Assembly: GCA_021806765.1 (NCBI GenBank)
Contig: JAJZQR010000199.1
Span: forward strand, 1 to 9,741
Direction: 5' to 3'
DNA: 9,741 nt
From: Chloroflexota bacterium
GTDB taxonomy: Bacteria; Chloroflexota; UBA6077
In this document: positions 1 to 5,192 of the stretch, piece by piece
How the letters are laid out: every line of letters starts with the position of its first letter
How positions within the stretch are numbered: the stretch's first letter is position 1
Position numbers and translations under genes: made by a program
The notes under the pieces: generated by a model
Database searches by the model: none
What the model saw: the letters and a program-made list of their open reading frames with translations, nothing else
Told to the model about the DNA's origin: nothing

Positions 1-18
1 CTCATTCCGATTCTAGTA

Positions 19-41
19 GGCGGGGTTGTCTCAACCCCGCC
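19..41. repeat. GC-rich inverted repeat (hairpin)
   Basis: A perfect 10-bp inverted repeat, GGCGGGGTTG (19-28) and CAACCCCGCC (32-41), encloses the 3-base loop TCT. It is preceded by TAGTA and lies close to the GGGCGAAGCATT repeats but has a different core. No T-run follows, so it is not a classical terminator. It looks like a second interspersed hairpin repeat; whether it recurs in the genome cannot be seen here. Confidence 0.6.
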
Positions 42-78
42 GTCACCACGGGTGGCATGTGGAGTGGGCGCAACATGG

Positions 79-210
79 CGTAGGGGCGAAGCATTGCCCG
101 CAGGCAATGCTTCGCCCTTTGGCGGTCGCAGGCAATGCTTCGCCCTCGGCTGCCGCAACCCACGGGGAAGGGCGAAGCATTCCGTTGCGACGAAATGCTT
201 CGCCCCTACG
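79..210. repeat. GCGAAGCATT repeat cluster with 17-bp inverted ends
   Basis: The cluster begins with CGTAGGGGCGAAGCATT (79-95) and ends with its exact reverse complement (194-210). Inside it are a perfect 15-bp stem (84-98 with 103-117, loop CGCA), a further copy of GGCAATGCTTCGCCC at 131-145, and a 12-bp stem (170-181 with 194-205) whose loop contains an extra CGT/ACG pairing. The segment before the 131-145 copy repeats the 99-118 segment at a 28-base spacing. There is no coding capacity. It resembles a non-autonomous palindromic element or REP-like cluster. The same core closes the window at 9699-9734. Confidence 0.85.
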
Positions 211-317
211 CCTCGCGGGCGCCTATCCTGAGACCCATGGTGCCTACCCGGAAAGATGGAGCGCGCCCCCCAATCCCCTCAACCATTGTGTCTTCGAGGG
301 CAACGTAGTACCATCAA
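211..317. other. Intergenic stretch, no gene recognised
   Basis: Between the repeat cluster and the folded leader there is no ORF on either strand with a ribosome binding site or a recognisable product. Frames that are open through here run into the repeats and look like chance. No promoter with good -35 and -10 boxes is clear, although transcription of the downstream operon must begin in or before this stretch. Confidence 0.5.
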
Positions 318-430
318 CGCGCCGCTGATAGAGGAACCCGGGCACCGGAGCGCGGGTATCTAGCAGCAGCTGAGCCGGCACCAGCCACGCCCTGCAACGA
401 AGCAGGGCACAGATACCAGGAGGTATCACC
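318..430 (+). promoter_or_regulatory. Riboswitch-like leader with alternative helices over an SD
   Basis: An outer hairpin pairs CGCGC (318-322) with GCGCG (350-354). GGTATCT (355-361) can pair perfectly with AGATACC (411-417), closing a junction that holds a weak stem GCTG/CAGC (369-372 with 382-385) and a strong 7-bp hairpin (389-395 with 402-408, loop AACGAA). GATACC (412-417) can instead pair with GGTATC (422-427), leaving AGGA in the loop and burying part of the strong SD AGGAGGT (418-424). The two states exclude each other, which is how translational riboswitches work. I compared it from memory with the cores of the cobalamin, SAM, TPP, c-di-GMP, Moco, purine and glycine classes and saw no convincing match. 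The ligand is unknown and the regulatory role is inference. Confidence 0.45.
418..424 (+). promoter_or_regulatory. Strong Shine-Dalgarno site AGGAGGT
   Basis: AGGAGGT lies six bases before the ATG at 431, which is ideal spacing. It overlaps the loop and right arm of the hairpin 412-417/422-427, so folding could block it. It is the main reason to consider the short ORF that follows as translated. Confidence 0.6.
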
Positions 431-565
431 ATGAACGGCTTGACCCGGAAGCCGCGAGTCCTGGTCTCGGTCTCGGTACCCCTCGGCACAGCGGCTTACT
501 CCTTTCCCCTGTCCAGCCCGGAGACCTCGACACGCATCACCCCGCCGGCATCTTCGCGGCCGTGA
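431..565 (+). CDS. Possible 44-aa leader peptide or small protein
   Basis: This ATG-started ORF of 44 codons follows a near-consensus SD at ideal distance and ends at the TGA at 563-565, 50 bases before the ferredoxin gene. The product starts MNGLTRKPRVLVSVSV and is rich in serine, proline, threonine and valine. I recognise no domain, convincing signal peptide, metal-binding cysteine or membrane helix. It could be a leader peptide through which the folded RNA upstream controls the operon, a small unknown protein, or a chance ORF behind an RNA element. The stop codon lies inside the inverted repeat GGCCGTGACGGCC (558-570), which might couple the end of its translation to downstream expression. 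Its position and SD support it; its protein sequence does not. Confidence 0.3.
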   Translation: MNGLTRKPRVLVSVSVPLGTAAYSFPLSSPETSTRITPPASSRP

Positions 566-615
566 CGGCCCTTTGGAGAATGGGAGCCATTTGACGAAAA
601 CGAGGAGATGTGACA

Positions 616-930
616 GTGGAGAAACAGATCGAGATCCGAACGGAACTGTGCACGGGCTGCAAGCTGTGTGAGCTGGCTTGCTCCGCCGTGAAGACGGGGC
701 AGTTCGCCCCGACGGCCTCCAGGATCAAGGTTACCCTGGTCGACGTTCCCGAGATCCCCGTCCCCACTCTGCTGGACTCCTGCGACTACTGCTTCGGCAA
801 TCCCGTATGCGTGCGCTTCTGCGTTTCCCAGGCCATCGCCTGGAAGGAGATGGAGAGCGTGCCTGTCCGTCCGAAGCCGTCGGAGGCCAAGGAGATCGCT
901 CACGCCTGGCTGGAATCGGTAAGTAAGTAG
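616..930 (+). CDS. Small two-[4Fe-4S] ferredoxin of the aldehyde oxidoreductase operon
   Basis: This 104-aa iron-sulfur protein is a probable electron carrier for the oxidoreductase encoded two genes downstream. The first cluster motif is C12-x2-C15-x2-C18-x3-C22 (CTGCKLCELAC). The second is C56-x2-C59-x5-C65-x3-C69 (CDYCFGNPVCVRFC), in the style of HycB/DmsB-type dicluster proteins. In such folds the last cysteine of each motif usually helps to bind the other cluster, so two [4Fe-4S] clusters are expected. The chosen start is the GTG at 616, because GAGGAG (602-607) sits eight bases before it; a GTG two codons upstream at 610 is in frame but too close to that SD. There is no signal peptide, so it is cytoplasmic. 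It is 8 bases from the next gene. Small ferredoxins of this kind accompany AOR-family enzymes, which normally pass electrons to ferredoxin; the partnership here is inferred from gene order. Confidence 0.8.
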   Translation: MEKQIEIRTELCTGCKLCELACSAVKTGQFAPTASRIKVTLVDVPEIPVPTLLDSCDYCFGNPVCVRFCVSQAIAWKEMESVPVRPKPSEAKEIAHAWLESVSK

Positions 931-938
931 GTGCAGGG

Positions 939-1229
939 GTGGCAAAGGTTAAGGTCCGAAGCTTCACGGTGATTCGGGACGTCCTGGGGGCGAGTGTGGT
1001 GGAGGTCGAGGTGACCCCCCCCGAGACGGTGAAAGGGCTCTTCGACGTGCTTTTGAGGGAACACGGCGAGCCCCTCAGGGAGAAGCTCTGCGACCCGGGC
1101 ACCGGCGAACTGGTTCCCTTCCCCATCACGCTCAACGACGAGATGATCTCATCGACCCTGGACAGGGACAGGCCCGTGAAGAGCGGGGATGAGATAGCCA
1201 TCATCTTTCCGGTTGGAGGAGGTTGCTAG
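939..1229 (+). CDS. MoaD/ThiS-like ubiquitin-fold sulfur carrier
   Basis: This 96-aa protein of the MoaD/ThiS family carries sulfur as a C-terminal thiocarboxylate for building the molybdopterin dithiolene. The start MAKVKVRSFTVIRDVLGA fits the first beta hairpin and helix. The end IIFPVGGGC matches the family's hydrophobic strand and glycine tail. Mature MoaD must end in Gly-Gly, but here a cysteine (C96) follows G93-G94-G95, so either a trimming step is needed or this is a variant tail. The start is the GTG at 939, with the weak SD-like AGGTG at 929-933. The gene lies 8 bases after the ferredoxin gene, and its TAG stop shares one base with the oxidoreductase GTG. Codons 93-95 (GGA GGA GGT) also form the SD of the next gene. 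The context points to a dedicated carrier for the tungsten-pterin cofactor rather than for thiamine. Confidence 0.82.
   Translation: MAKVKVRSFTVIRDVLGASVVEVEVTPPETVKGLFDVLLREHGEPLREKLCDPGTGELVPFPITLNDEMISSTLDRDRPVKSGDEIAIIFPVGGGC
1215..1222 (+). promoter_or_regulatory. SD GGAGGAGG that sets the oxidoreductase start
   Basis: GGAGGAGG lies six bases before the GTG at 1229. A TTG at 1223 is also in frame but directly abuts the SD, so it cannot be the start. The same bases encode the terminal glycines of the MoaD-like protein. Confidence 0.8.
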
Positions 1230-3094
1230 TGGCTACAGCGTTCAAGTACGGCGGATACGTGGGGCAACTGCTCCGGGTGGATCTGACCAGGAAGGGGGTT
1301 TCCAGGGAGCCCCTTCGGGAGGACTGGGCCAGGGACTTCGTCGGGGGCGTGGGGTACTCCGCCCGCCTCCTCTACGACGAACTGAAGCCGAAGATCGATC
1401 CCCTGGGCCCGGATAACAAGCTGATCTTCATGACCGGACCTCTGTGCGGGACGATGATCCCGTCGGGCTCCCGGGGGTCCGTCTGCGGGAAGTCGCCCCT
1501 GACCGGCTCCTTCTTCCACAGCATCTTCGGGGGGTACTGGGCTGCCGAACTCAAGTTCGCCGGGTACGATGGACTGGTGGTAGAGGGGGAATCCGAGAAG
1601 CCCGTTTACCTCTGGATCGACGACGATCGGGTGGAGATCCGGGACGCCGGGCAGCTCTGGGGAAAGGGCACCCTCGAAACCCAGGAGATCATCCGGAAGG
1701 AACTCGGCGACGACGAGATCCAGGTCGCCACCATCGGCGAGGCGGGTGAAGCCGAGACACCCTACGCCATGATCCTGGTGGGCATCAGGGCCGCGGGCCG
1801 GGGAGGCCTGGGCGGGGTCATGGGATCGAAGAAGCTGAAGGCCGTCGCCGTGAGGGGCACGGGCGGCATCTCTGTCCCCAACATGCTGAAGGTCTACAAC
1901 ACGAGCCTCAAGCTGAACGACGTGCTGGCGGCCAACGCGGGGGTCAAAGGGCTGCTGGAGTACGGCACCGCCCGGAACACCGGTCCGCTGAACGCCGCGG
2001 GGATCCTCCCCACCCGCAACTGGCAGACGGAGGTCTTCTCCAGGGTGGAGGGGGTCACCGGCGAGACCATGAAGGAGCAGGTGGTCAAGGCCAATCGCGC
2101 CTGCTTCGGCTGCACCATCAACTGCACCAAGTACAGCGTCGTCCCCTCGGGCCCCTATAAGTCGGTCATCAACGGCCCGGACTACGAAACGGTCTTCGGG
2201 TTCGGCAGCATGTGTGAGGTGGAGGACATCAAGGCCGTCTGCAAGGCCGACGAGATCTGCGATCACTATGGGCTGGATCTGATGTCGGCCTCCTGCACCG
2301 TGGCCTGGGCCATGGAGTGCTACGAGAAGGGCATCTTCACCAGGGAGGACACCGAGGGCATCGACCTCCGCTTCGGGAACGCCGAGGCCATGCTGGCCAT
2401 GACCGAGAAGATTGGCAAGAAGGAGGGGCTCGGCGCCCTGCTGGCCAAAGGGACCAGGGAGGCATCCCGGATCGTGGGGAAGGGCTCCGAGCGCTTCGCC
2501 GTCCACGTCAAGGGGCTGGAATTGGCGGGCCACACCCCCCGGCCCTTCGCCAGCGCGGCCGTGGGCTACGCCACCGGGCCCAGGGGGGGCAGCCACCACG
2601 ACGCCCGGACGACCGCGGAGAAGATGGGGATCTCGGATCGAAAGGTCCTGGACGACAAGGGCGTCCTGGCCGCGGAGGTCAACCACTTCCTGATCTTCAA
2701 CGACTCGGCCATCCTGTGCCACCTGGCGGAGACCGTCTGGGGACCCGTGGGGATCACCGAGAACGCCGTCGAGGCTGTGAACGCCGTCACCGGGTGGAAC
2801 CTGGACGTGCAGGAGGGCCGGAAGATCGCCGAGCGGCAGTGGAACATGATCCGGTGCTTCTCCGCCAGGGAAGGGTTCAGCCGCAAGGACGACGTCCTGC
2901 CCCCGCGGATGACGGAGGAGCCGATCCCTGAAGGTCCCATGAAGGGATCCGTCATTTCGAGGGAGACCCTCGAGCGGCTGAAGAACGACTACTACAGCTA
3001 CCGGGGGTGGGACCTGGAGACGGGCAACCCGACGAAGGAGAAGCTGGCCGAACTGGGGCTGGGGTTCGCCGCCAGAGACTTCCCACCGAAATAG
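1229..3094 (+). CDS. Tungsten-dependent aldehyde:ferredoxin oxidoreductase family enzyme
   Basis: This 621-aa protein of the AOR family oxidises aldehydes to carboxylic acids at a tungsten bis-pyranopterin centre and passes electrons through one [4Fe-4S] cluster to ferredoxin. The N-terminal domain shows the family blocks SGSRGSVCGKSPLTG (from about residue 79), GGYWAAELKFAGYDGLVVEG, and GRGGLGGVMGSKKLKAVAVRG-like sequence near 190-211. Cluster ligands are C292-x2-C295-x3-C299 (CFGCTINC) and C497 (SAILCHLAE). These nearly coincide with Cys288, 291, 295 and 494 of the Pyrococcus furiosus enzyme. The block YGLDLMSASCTVAWAMECYEKG-like near 350 and GPRGGSHHD near 450 belong to the pterin-binding domains. 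Length is normal and there is no signal peptide, so it is cytoplasmic. It overlaps the MoaD-like gene by one base, implying translational coupling. The substrate cannot be read from sequence; BamB-type or other AOR paralogues remain possible. Confidence 0.93.
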   Translation: MATAFKYGGYVGQLLRVDLTRKGVSREPLREDWARDFVGGVGYSARLLYDELKPKIDPLGPDNKLIFMTGPLCGTMIPSGSRGSVCGKSPLTGSFFHSIFGGYWAAELKFAGYDGLVVEGESEKPVYLWIDDDRVEIRDAGQLWGKGTLETQEIIRKELGDDEIQVATIGEAGEAETPYAMILVGIRAAGRGGLGGVMGSKKLKAVAVRGTGGISVPNMLKVYNTSLKLNDVLAANAGVKGLLEYGTARNTGPLNAAGILPTRNWQTEVFSRVEGVTGETMKEQVVKANRACFGCTINCTKYSVVPSGPYKSVINGPDYETVFGFGSMCEVEDIKAVCKADEICDHYGLDLMSASCTVAWAMECYEKGIFTREDTEGIDLRFGNAEAMLAMTEKIGKKEGLGALLAKGTREASRIVGKGSERFAVHVKGLELAGHTPRPFASAAVGYATGPRGGSHHDARTTAEKMGISDRKVLDDKGVLAAEVNHFLIFNDSAILCHLAETVWGPVGITENAVEAVNAVTGWNLDVQEGRKIAERQWNMIRCFSAREGFSRKDDVLPPRMTEEPIPEGPMKGSVISRETLERLKNDYYSYRGWDLETGNPTKEKLAELGLGFAARDFPPK

Positions 3095-3137
3095 CCAGGA
3101 TTTCCCATCGACCGGCTGGACGGTTCCCCTCACGATA

Positions 3138-3177
3138 TTGTCCTGATCCTCTACCTGACGGTGGAGGATCAGGACAA
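3138..3177. terminator. 18-bp hairpin after the oxidoreductase operon
   Basis: TTGTCCTGATCCTCTACC (3138-3155) pairs with 3160-3177 around the tetraloop TGAC, with one T-G wobble at 3152/3163. It lies 43 bases after the operon's stop codon and 46 bases before the next start. Neither side has a T-run, so intrinsic termination would have to be of a U-poor kind. It could instead be an operator, an RNA-stability hairpin or a small palindromic repeat. Confidence 0.5.
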
Positions 3178-3223
3178 CCGCCTCGGTAGCCCGCAACACG
3201 ACTGAGCAAGGGGGGAATCCGCT

Positions 3224-4093
3224 GTGAGAATTGGGAAATTCGTCCTGACCGCCTTTCTACTGGCCGCCTTCCTGGCCTCCGGGAGCAGCGCCCTGGCGCA
3301 AGAGGCCCCTCAGTTCAAGCTGGGCTTCAAGGCTCTCGCCGACCAGATACCCGGCATAGCGGGCCAGCCCATGGAAGACGAGCACTGGGGGGCCAACGGA
3401 GACTCCCTTCAGCAGACCACCACGGGGTTGATGGTCTGGCGCAAGGCCGACAACTGGACCGCTTTCACCACCGGGAGCATCACCTGGATCAACGGGCCCG
3501 GTGGGCTGGTAAGCCGGCGCAACGACCAGCGCTTCGAATGGGAGCAGGACACGTCCCCTGCCCAACCTGCAGCGATGCCGGCACCGGCGCCCGGGCTGAT
3601 CCTCTTTGCGGCGGACTGGTCGGGTGGCATGGGAGGGTGGCCCGAGGCGGCCGGCTGGTCGGCGGTAGACGGCATGCTGGTCAACGGCGGTTCGAGTTCG
3701 GACACCACGATCGTGGCACCCTATCGCCCCGAGCTGTCCAACTACGCCGTCGAAGCGGAGATCGAGGTGGTGAGTCCCTTCTGGCAGCGGAGAGCCTTTG
3801 CATTAGTGGCGCGCGACGCTTACCGTGGAGGCCTCAACTGGTGGAGCTACATGGACACGCGGCATCCCTACGTGGGTACCAGGAGCCAAACGCTGGCCCA
3901 GACGGAATTCAACCCGGGCGGTGACTGGCACAAGTACCGGCTCGAAGTCGACGGAGGCCACGTCAGACTGTCGATAGATGGCACCGTCAGGGCGGAGGCT
4001 ACCGGCCAGAGTTCCCTCTCTCCAGGTGGGGTCGGTATCTGGGATGGCGGGGTGCAGATCAGGGTGCGCAGCTTCAGGGTCATCGCCCTCTGA
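3224..4093 (+). CDS. Secreted two-domain protein with a LamG/DUF1080-like C-terminal domain
   Basis: This 289-aa protein is exported: residues 1-25 form a Sec signal peptide with a hydrophobic core and probable cleavage at ALA/QEAP. The first mature module (about 30-107) contains GLMVWRKADNWTAFTTGS and ITWINGPGGLVSRRNDQRFE. I associate this pattern with secreted Chloroflexota proteins but know no function for it. A Pro/Ala linker (108-124) leads to a beta-sandwich-like domain (125-289) resembling LamG/DUF1080 concanavalin folds, with NYAVEAEIEVV, WHKYRLEVDGGHVRLSIDG and GGVGIWDGGVQIRVRSFRV. That fold suggests sugar or polymer binding; no catalytic residues can be identified. Only one of these domains is recognisable as a family fold. 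The start is the GTG at 3224, with AAGGGGGGA at 3209-3216. It has its own leader after the hairpin at 3138-3177 and converges on the next gene. Confidence 0.75.
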   Translation: MRIGKFVLTAFLLAAFLASGSSALAQEAPQFKLGFKALADQIPGIAGQPMEDEHWGANGDSLQQTTTGLMVWRKADNWTAFTTGSITWINGPGGLVSRRNDQRFEWEQDTSPAQPAAMPAPAPGLILFAADWSGGMGGWPEAAGWSAVDGMLVNGGSSSDTTIVAPYRPELSNYAVEAEIEVVSPFWQRRAFALVARDAYRGGLNWWSYMDTRHPYVGTRSQTLAQTEFNPGGDWHKYRLEVDGGHVRLSIDGTVRAEATGQSSLSPGGVGIWDGGVQIRVRSFRVIAL

Positions 4094-4134
4094 CGGCTGG
4101 GCCAGCTTTCCTCGGCCGGGTTAATGCCAGCCGT
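4093..4134. terminator. Bidirectional terminator-like fold between convergent genes
   Basis: ACGGCTGG (4093-4100) pairs with CCAGCCGT (4127-4134). The 26-base loop can form a second small GGCC/GGCC stem. The left arm starts at the last base of one stop codon and the right arm lies within the end of the opposing gene. A short TTT follows the inner CAGC. Only 27 bases separate the two genes, so a shared termination signal is expected here, but the fold is modest. Confidence 0.35.
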
Positions 4135-4972
4135 TCCATTCGAAGTGCATGGGGTCGGGGTGCTCTTTCCAGTCGCCGCCCCAATCGAAGCCTGCACTCT
4201 TGAATGCCTCCACGAAGTCGGGCGGCATGTCGGTGATCAGGTCGTTGTAGCAGCGACAGGCCACGGTGGTGCCGCAGGAGGGATTGCTGCTGGGGTTGAT
4301 GTCGACGGCGATCCCGAAGGAGTGGAGGCTCAGCACCGAGTGGCCCTCCACGTTGCGGTAGTAGAAGCCGTCCATCGGCTCGACGATCCGGTAGCTGGAG
4401 TTCTCGATGTTCTTGGCTGCCTGCTCGAAGGCTGCGGCCGCCTGCTCGTGCACCTGGACGGGCCAGCTCTGGAGGTCTACCCACACCAGTTGGGCCTCGA
4501 TCTCTGCCTCGGTCGAGCCCAGGAGGGACTCCAGCCTGGCCTGTTGCTGAAGGCTCTCGGGGCACTCGGTATCCGAGAATCCGCTGGCGCAGCAGAAGCT
4601 CTGGGAGACCGTCGCCTCCGTGTAGGTCTGGCCGGCGCAGCTGCAGCCGTTCACCGCGTATTCCAGCGAGGTGGGGCAGGGACCGGATGGGCAGTCGAAA
4701 GAGGTTGCGGGCGGCGGCGTGGCCGAGGGGGCGGCCTCGGCGGCTTCCCGGGTGCCCGCGGTCGAGATCGCGGGTGCCGGAGCTATCTCCCCGGCGGCCG
4801 AAGGCCCCGGGTTGCCGCTCGAAACCGCTGCCGATCGGGGTGTGGGCGAGCTGGGCAAAGGCGTGGGTTCGGGGGGGGAGCCGCAGCCGAGGGTGGATGC
4901 CACGGCCAGGAGCAATATCGCCGGTAGCGGGCCGCGGACGAAAGCCCGGTGAACAGAAATAGCGAGTTTCAC
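4121..4972 (-). CDS. Lipoprotein with M15-type (VanY/endolysin-like) peptidase domain
   Basis: This 283-aa exported protein has a basic start, a hydrophobic stretch and a lipobox-like TLGC at residues 27-30, so C30 is probably lipidated and the protein anchored outside the membrane. Residues 31-92 are a Pro/Ser/Ala-rich spacer. A cysteine-rich segment follows (C94, C99, C110, C112, C127, C128, C137). The C-terminal domain carries the M15 zinc pattern: H217 and D224 in LSLHSFGIAVDIN, and H276 in DPMHFEW after GFDWGGDW. M15 enzymes cut D-Ala-D-Ala or L-Ala-D-Glu bonds in peptidoglycan peptides, so a cell-wall remodelling role is likely. Three more cysteines (C233, C239, C241) lie inside the catalytic domain. 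The start is GTG 4972, with GGGAG nine bases upstream. The catalytic family is well supported; the bond it cleaves is not. Confidence 0.85.
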   Translation of the reverse strand: MKLAISVHRAFVRGPLPAILLLAVASTLGCGSPPEPTPLPSSPTPRSAAVSSGNPGPSAAGEIAPAPAISTAGTREAAEAAPSATPPPATSFDCPSGPCPTSLEYAVNGCSCAGQTYTEATVSQSFCCASGFSDTECPESLQQQARLESLLGSTEAEIEAQLVWVDLQSWPVQVHEQAAAAFEQAAKNIENSSYRIVEPMDGFYYRNVEGHSVLSLHSFGIAVDINPSSNPSCGTTVACRCYNDLITDMPPDFVEAFKSAGFDWGGDWKEHPDPMHFEWNGWH

Positions 4973-5006
4973 GGATCACATCTCCCAACTGGAAGGTGCA
5001 AGTTGT

Positions 5007-5015
5007 AGGATAGCA
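5007..5015 (-). promoter_or_regulatory. Extended -10 promoter candidate for the M15 lipoprotein
   Basis: Read on the minus strand, TGCTATCCT (5015 to 5007) is an extended -10 element 34 bases before the GTG at 4972. No good -35 hexamer lies 16-18 bases upstream, as is common for extended -10 promoters. It is supported by position and motif only. Confidence 0.4.
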
Positions 5016-5066
5016 ATTACCGCGCCGCGCGCCCCATCGGGTGCAGTGCGTGCCGGGGAGGAGTGT

Positions 5067-5075
5067 TGCTATAAT
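5067..5075 (+). promoter_or_regulatory. Extended -10 promoter candidate for acnA (distal)
   Basis: TGCTATAAT is a perfect extended -10 (TGnTATAAT) in an AT-rich island within very GC-rich DNA. It lies 161 bases before the aconitase start. There is no convincing -35. A transcript from here would carry a long leader containing the hairpin 5100-5124. Confidence 0.55.
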
Positions 5076-5099
5076 GTGATAGAAAACACGTTTATATTA

Positions 5100-5124
5100 G
5101 ATGCCCTGGGAACTCCGGGGCATC
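5100..5124 (+). promoter_or_regulatory. Leader hairpin in the acnA upstream region
   Basis: GATGCCCTGG (5100-5109) pairs with CCGGGGCATC (5115-5124) through ten pairs, one of them a T-G wobble, with loop GAACT. It starts 25 bases after the distal -10 and so would sit early in that transcript. It lacks a T-run, so attenuation is only a possibility. Confidence 0.4.
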
Positions 5125-5139
5125 GACGGTCCCGGGCCG

Positions 5140-5170
5140 GTTGCGCAACGAAGCGGCTCCCGGCTATAGT
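5140..5170 (+). promoter_or_regulatory. Proximal acnA promoter candidate with a palindrome over the -35
   Basis: TTGCGC (5141-5146) and TATAGT (5165-5170) are separated by 18 bases, a plausible sigma-70-type pair. The -35 lies inside the perfect 10-base palindrome GTTGCGCAAC (5140-5149), a possible binding site for a dimeric repressor. Expected transcription start is near 5177. Confidence 0.45.
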
Positions 5171-5177
5171 GCACGAA

Positions 5178-5192
5178 AGGTCTAATAGACCT
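5178..5192 (+). promoter_or_regulatory. Operator-like palindrome AGGTCTA-A-TAGACCT
   Basis: A perfect 7-bp inverted repeat around one central base lies 8 bases after the proximal -10, right at the expected start of transcription, and 45 bases before the acnA ATG. A bound dimer there would block initiation. Aconitase genes are often controlled by citrate, iron or redox regulators, but the regulator cannot be named from this site. Confidence 0.45.

Noticed and set aside
84..120. The 15-bp stem followed by TTT as an intrinsic terminator for a gene before the window.
   Set aside because: The T-run is only three bases and the same stem recurs as part of a repeat family, so a repeat is the better explanation; a termination effect is not excluded.
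79..210. The repeated units as a CRISPR array.
   Set aside because: Repeats alternate in orientation, spacing is irregular, there are no unique spacers of constant length and no cas genes are in the window.
286..311. TTGTGT and TAGTAC as a promoter for the oxidoreductase operon.
   Set aside because: The spacer is only 14 bases, and the -10 match is weak.
26..328. A plus-strand open frame of 100 codons across the first repeat cluster.
   Set aside because: It translates the palindromic repeats, lacks an SD and has no protein-like composition.
318..430. Assignment of the leader to the Moco, cobalamin or SAM riboswitch families.
   Set aside because: A few short matches (for example GGAACCCGG or AGCCAC) resemble pieces of those cores, but the conserved blocks do not occur in the right order or spacing.
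1226..3199. A long minus-strand open frame opposite the aldehyde oxidoreductase gene.
   Set aside because: It has the same codon-aligned antisense artefact, no ribosome binding site and no recognisable domain, while the plus strand has unmistakable family motifs.
4124..4927. A plus-strand open frame opposite the M15 lipoprotein.
   Set aside because: It has no SD and no recognisable domain, whereas the minus strand shows a lipobox-like motif and a complete zinc-peptidase pattern.
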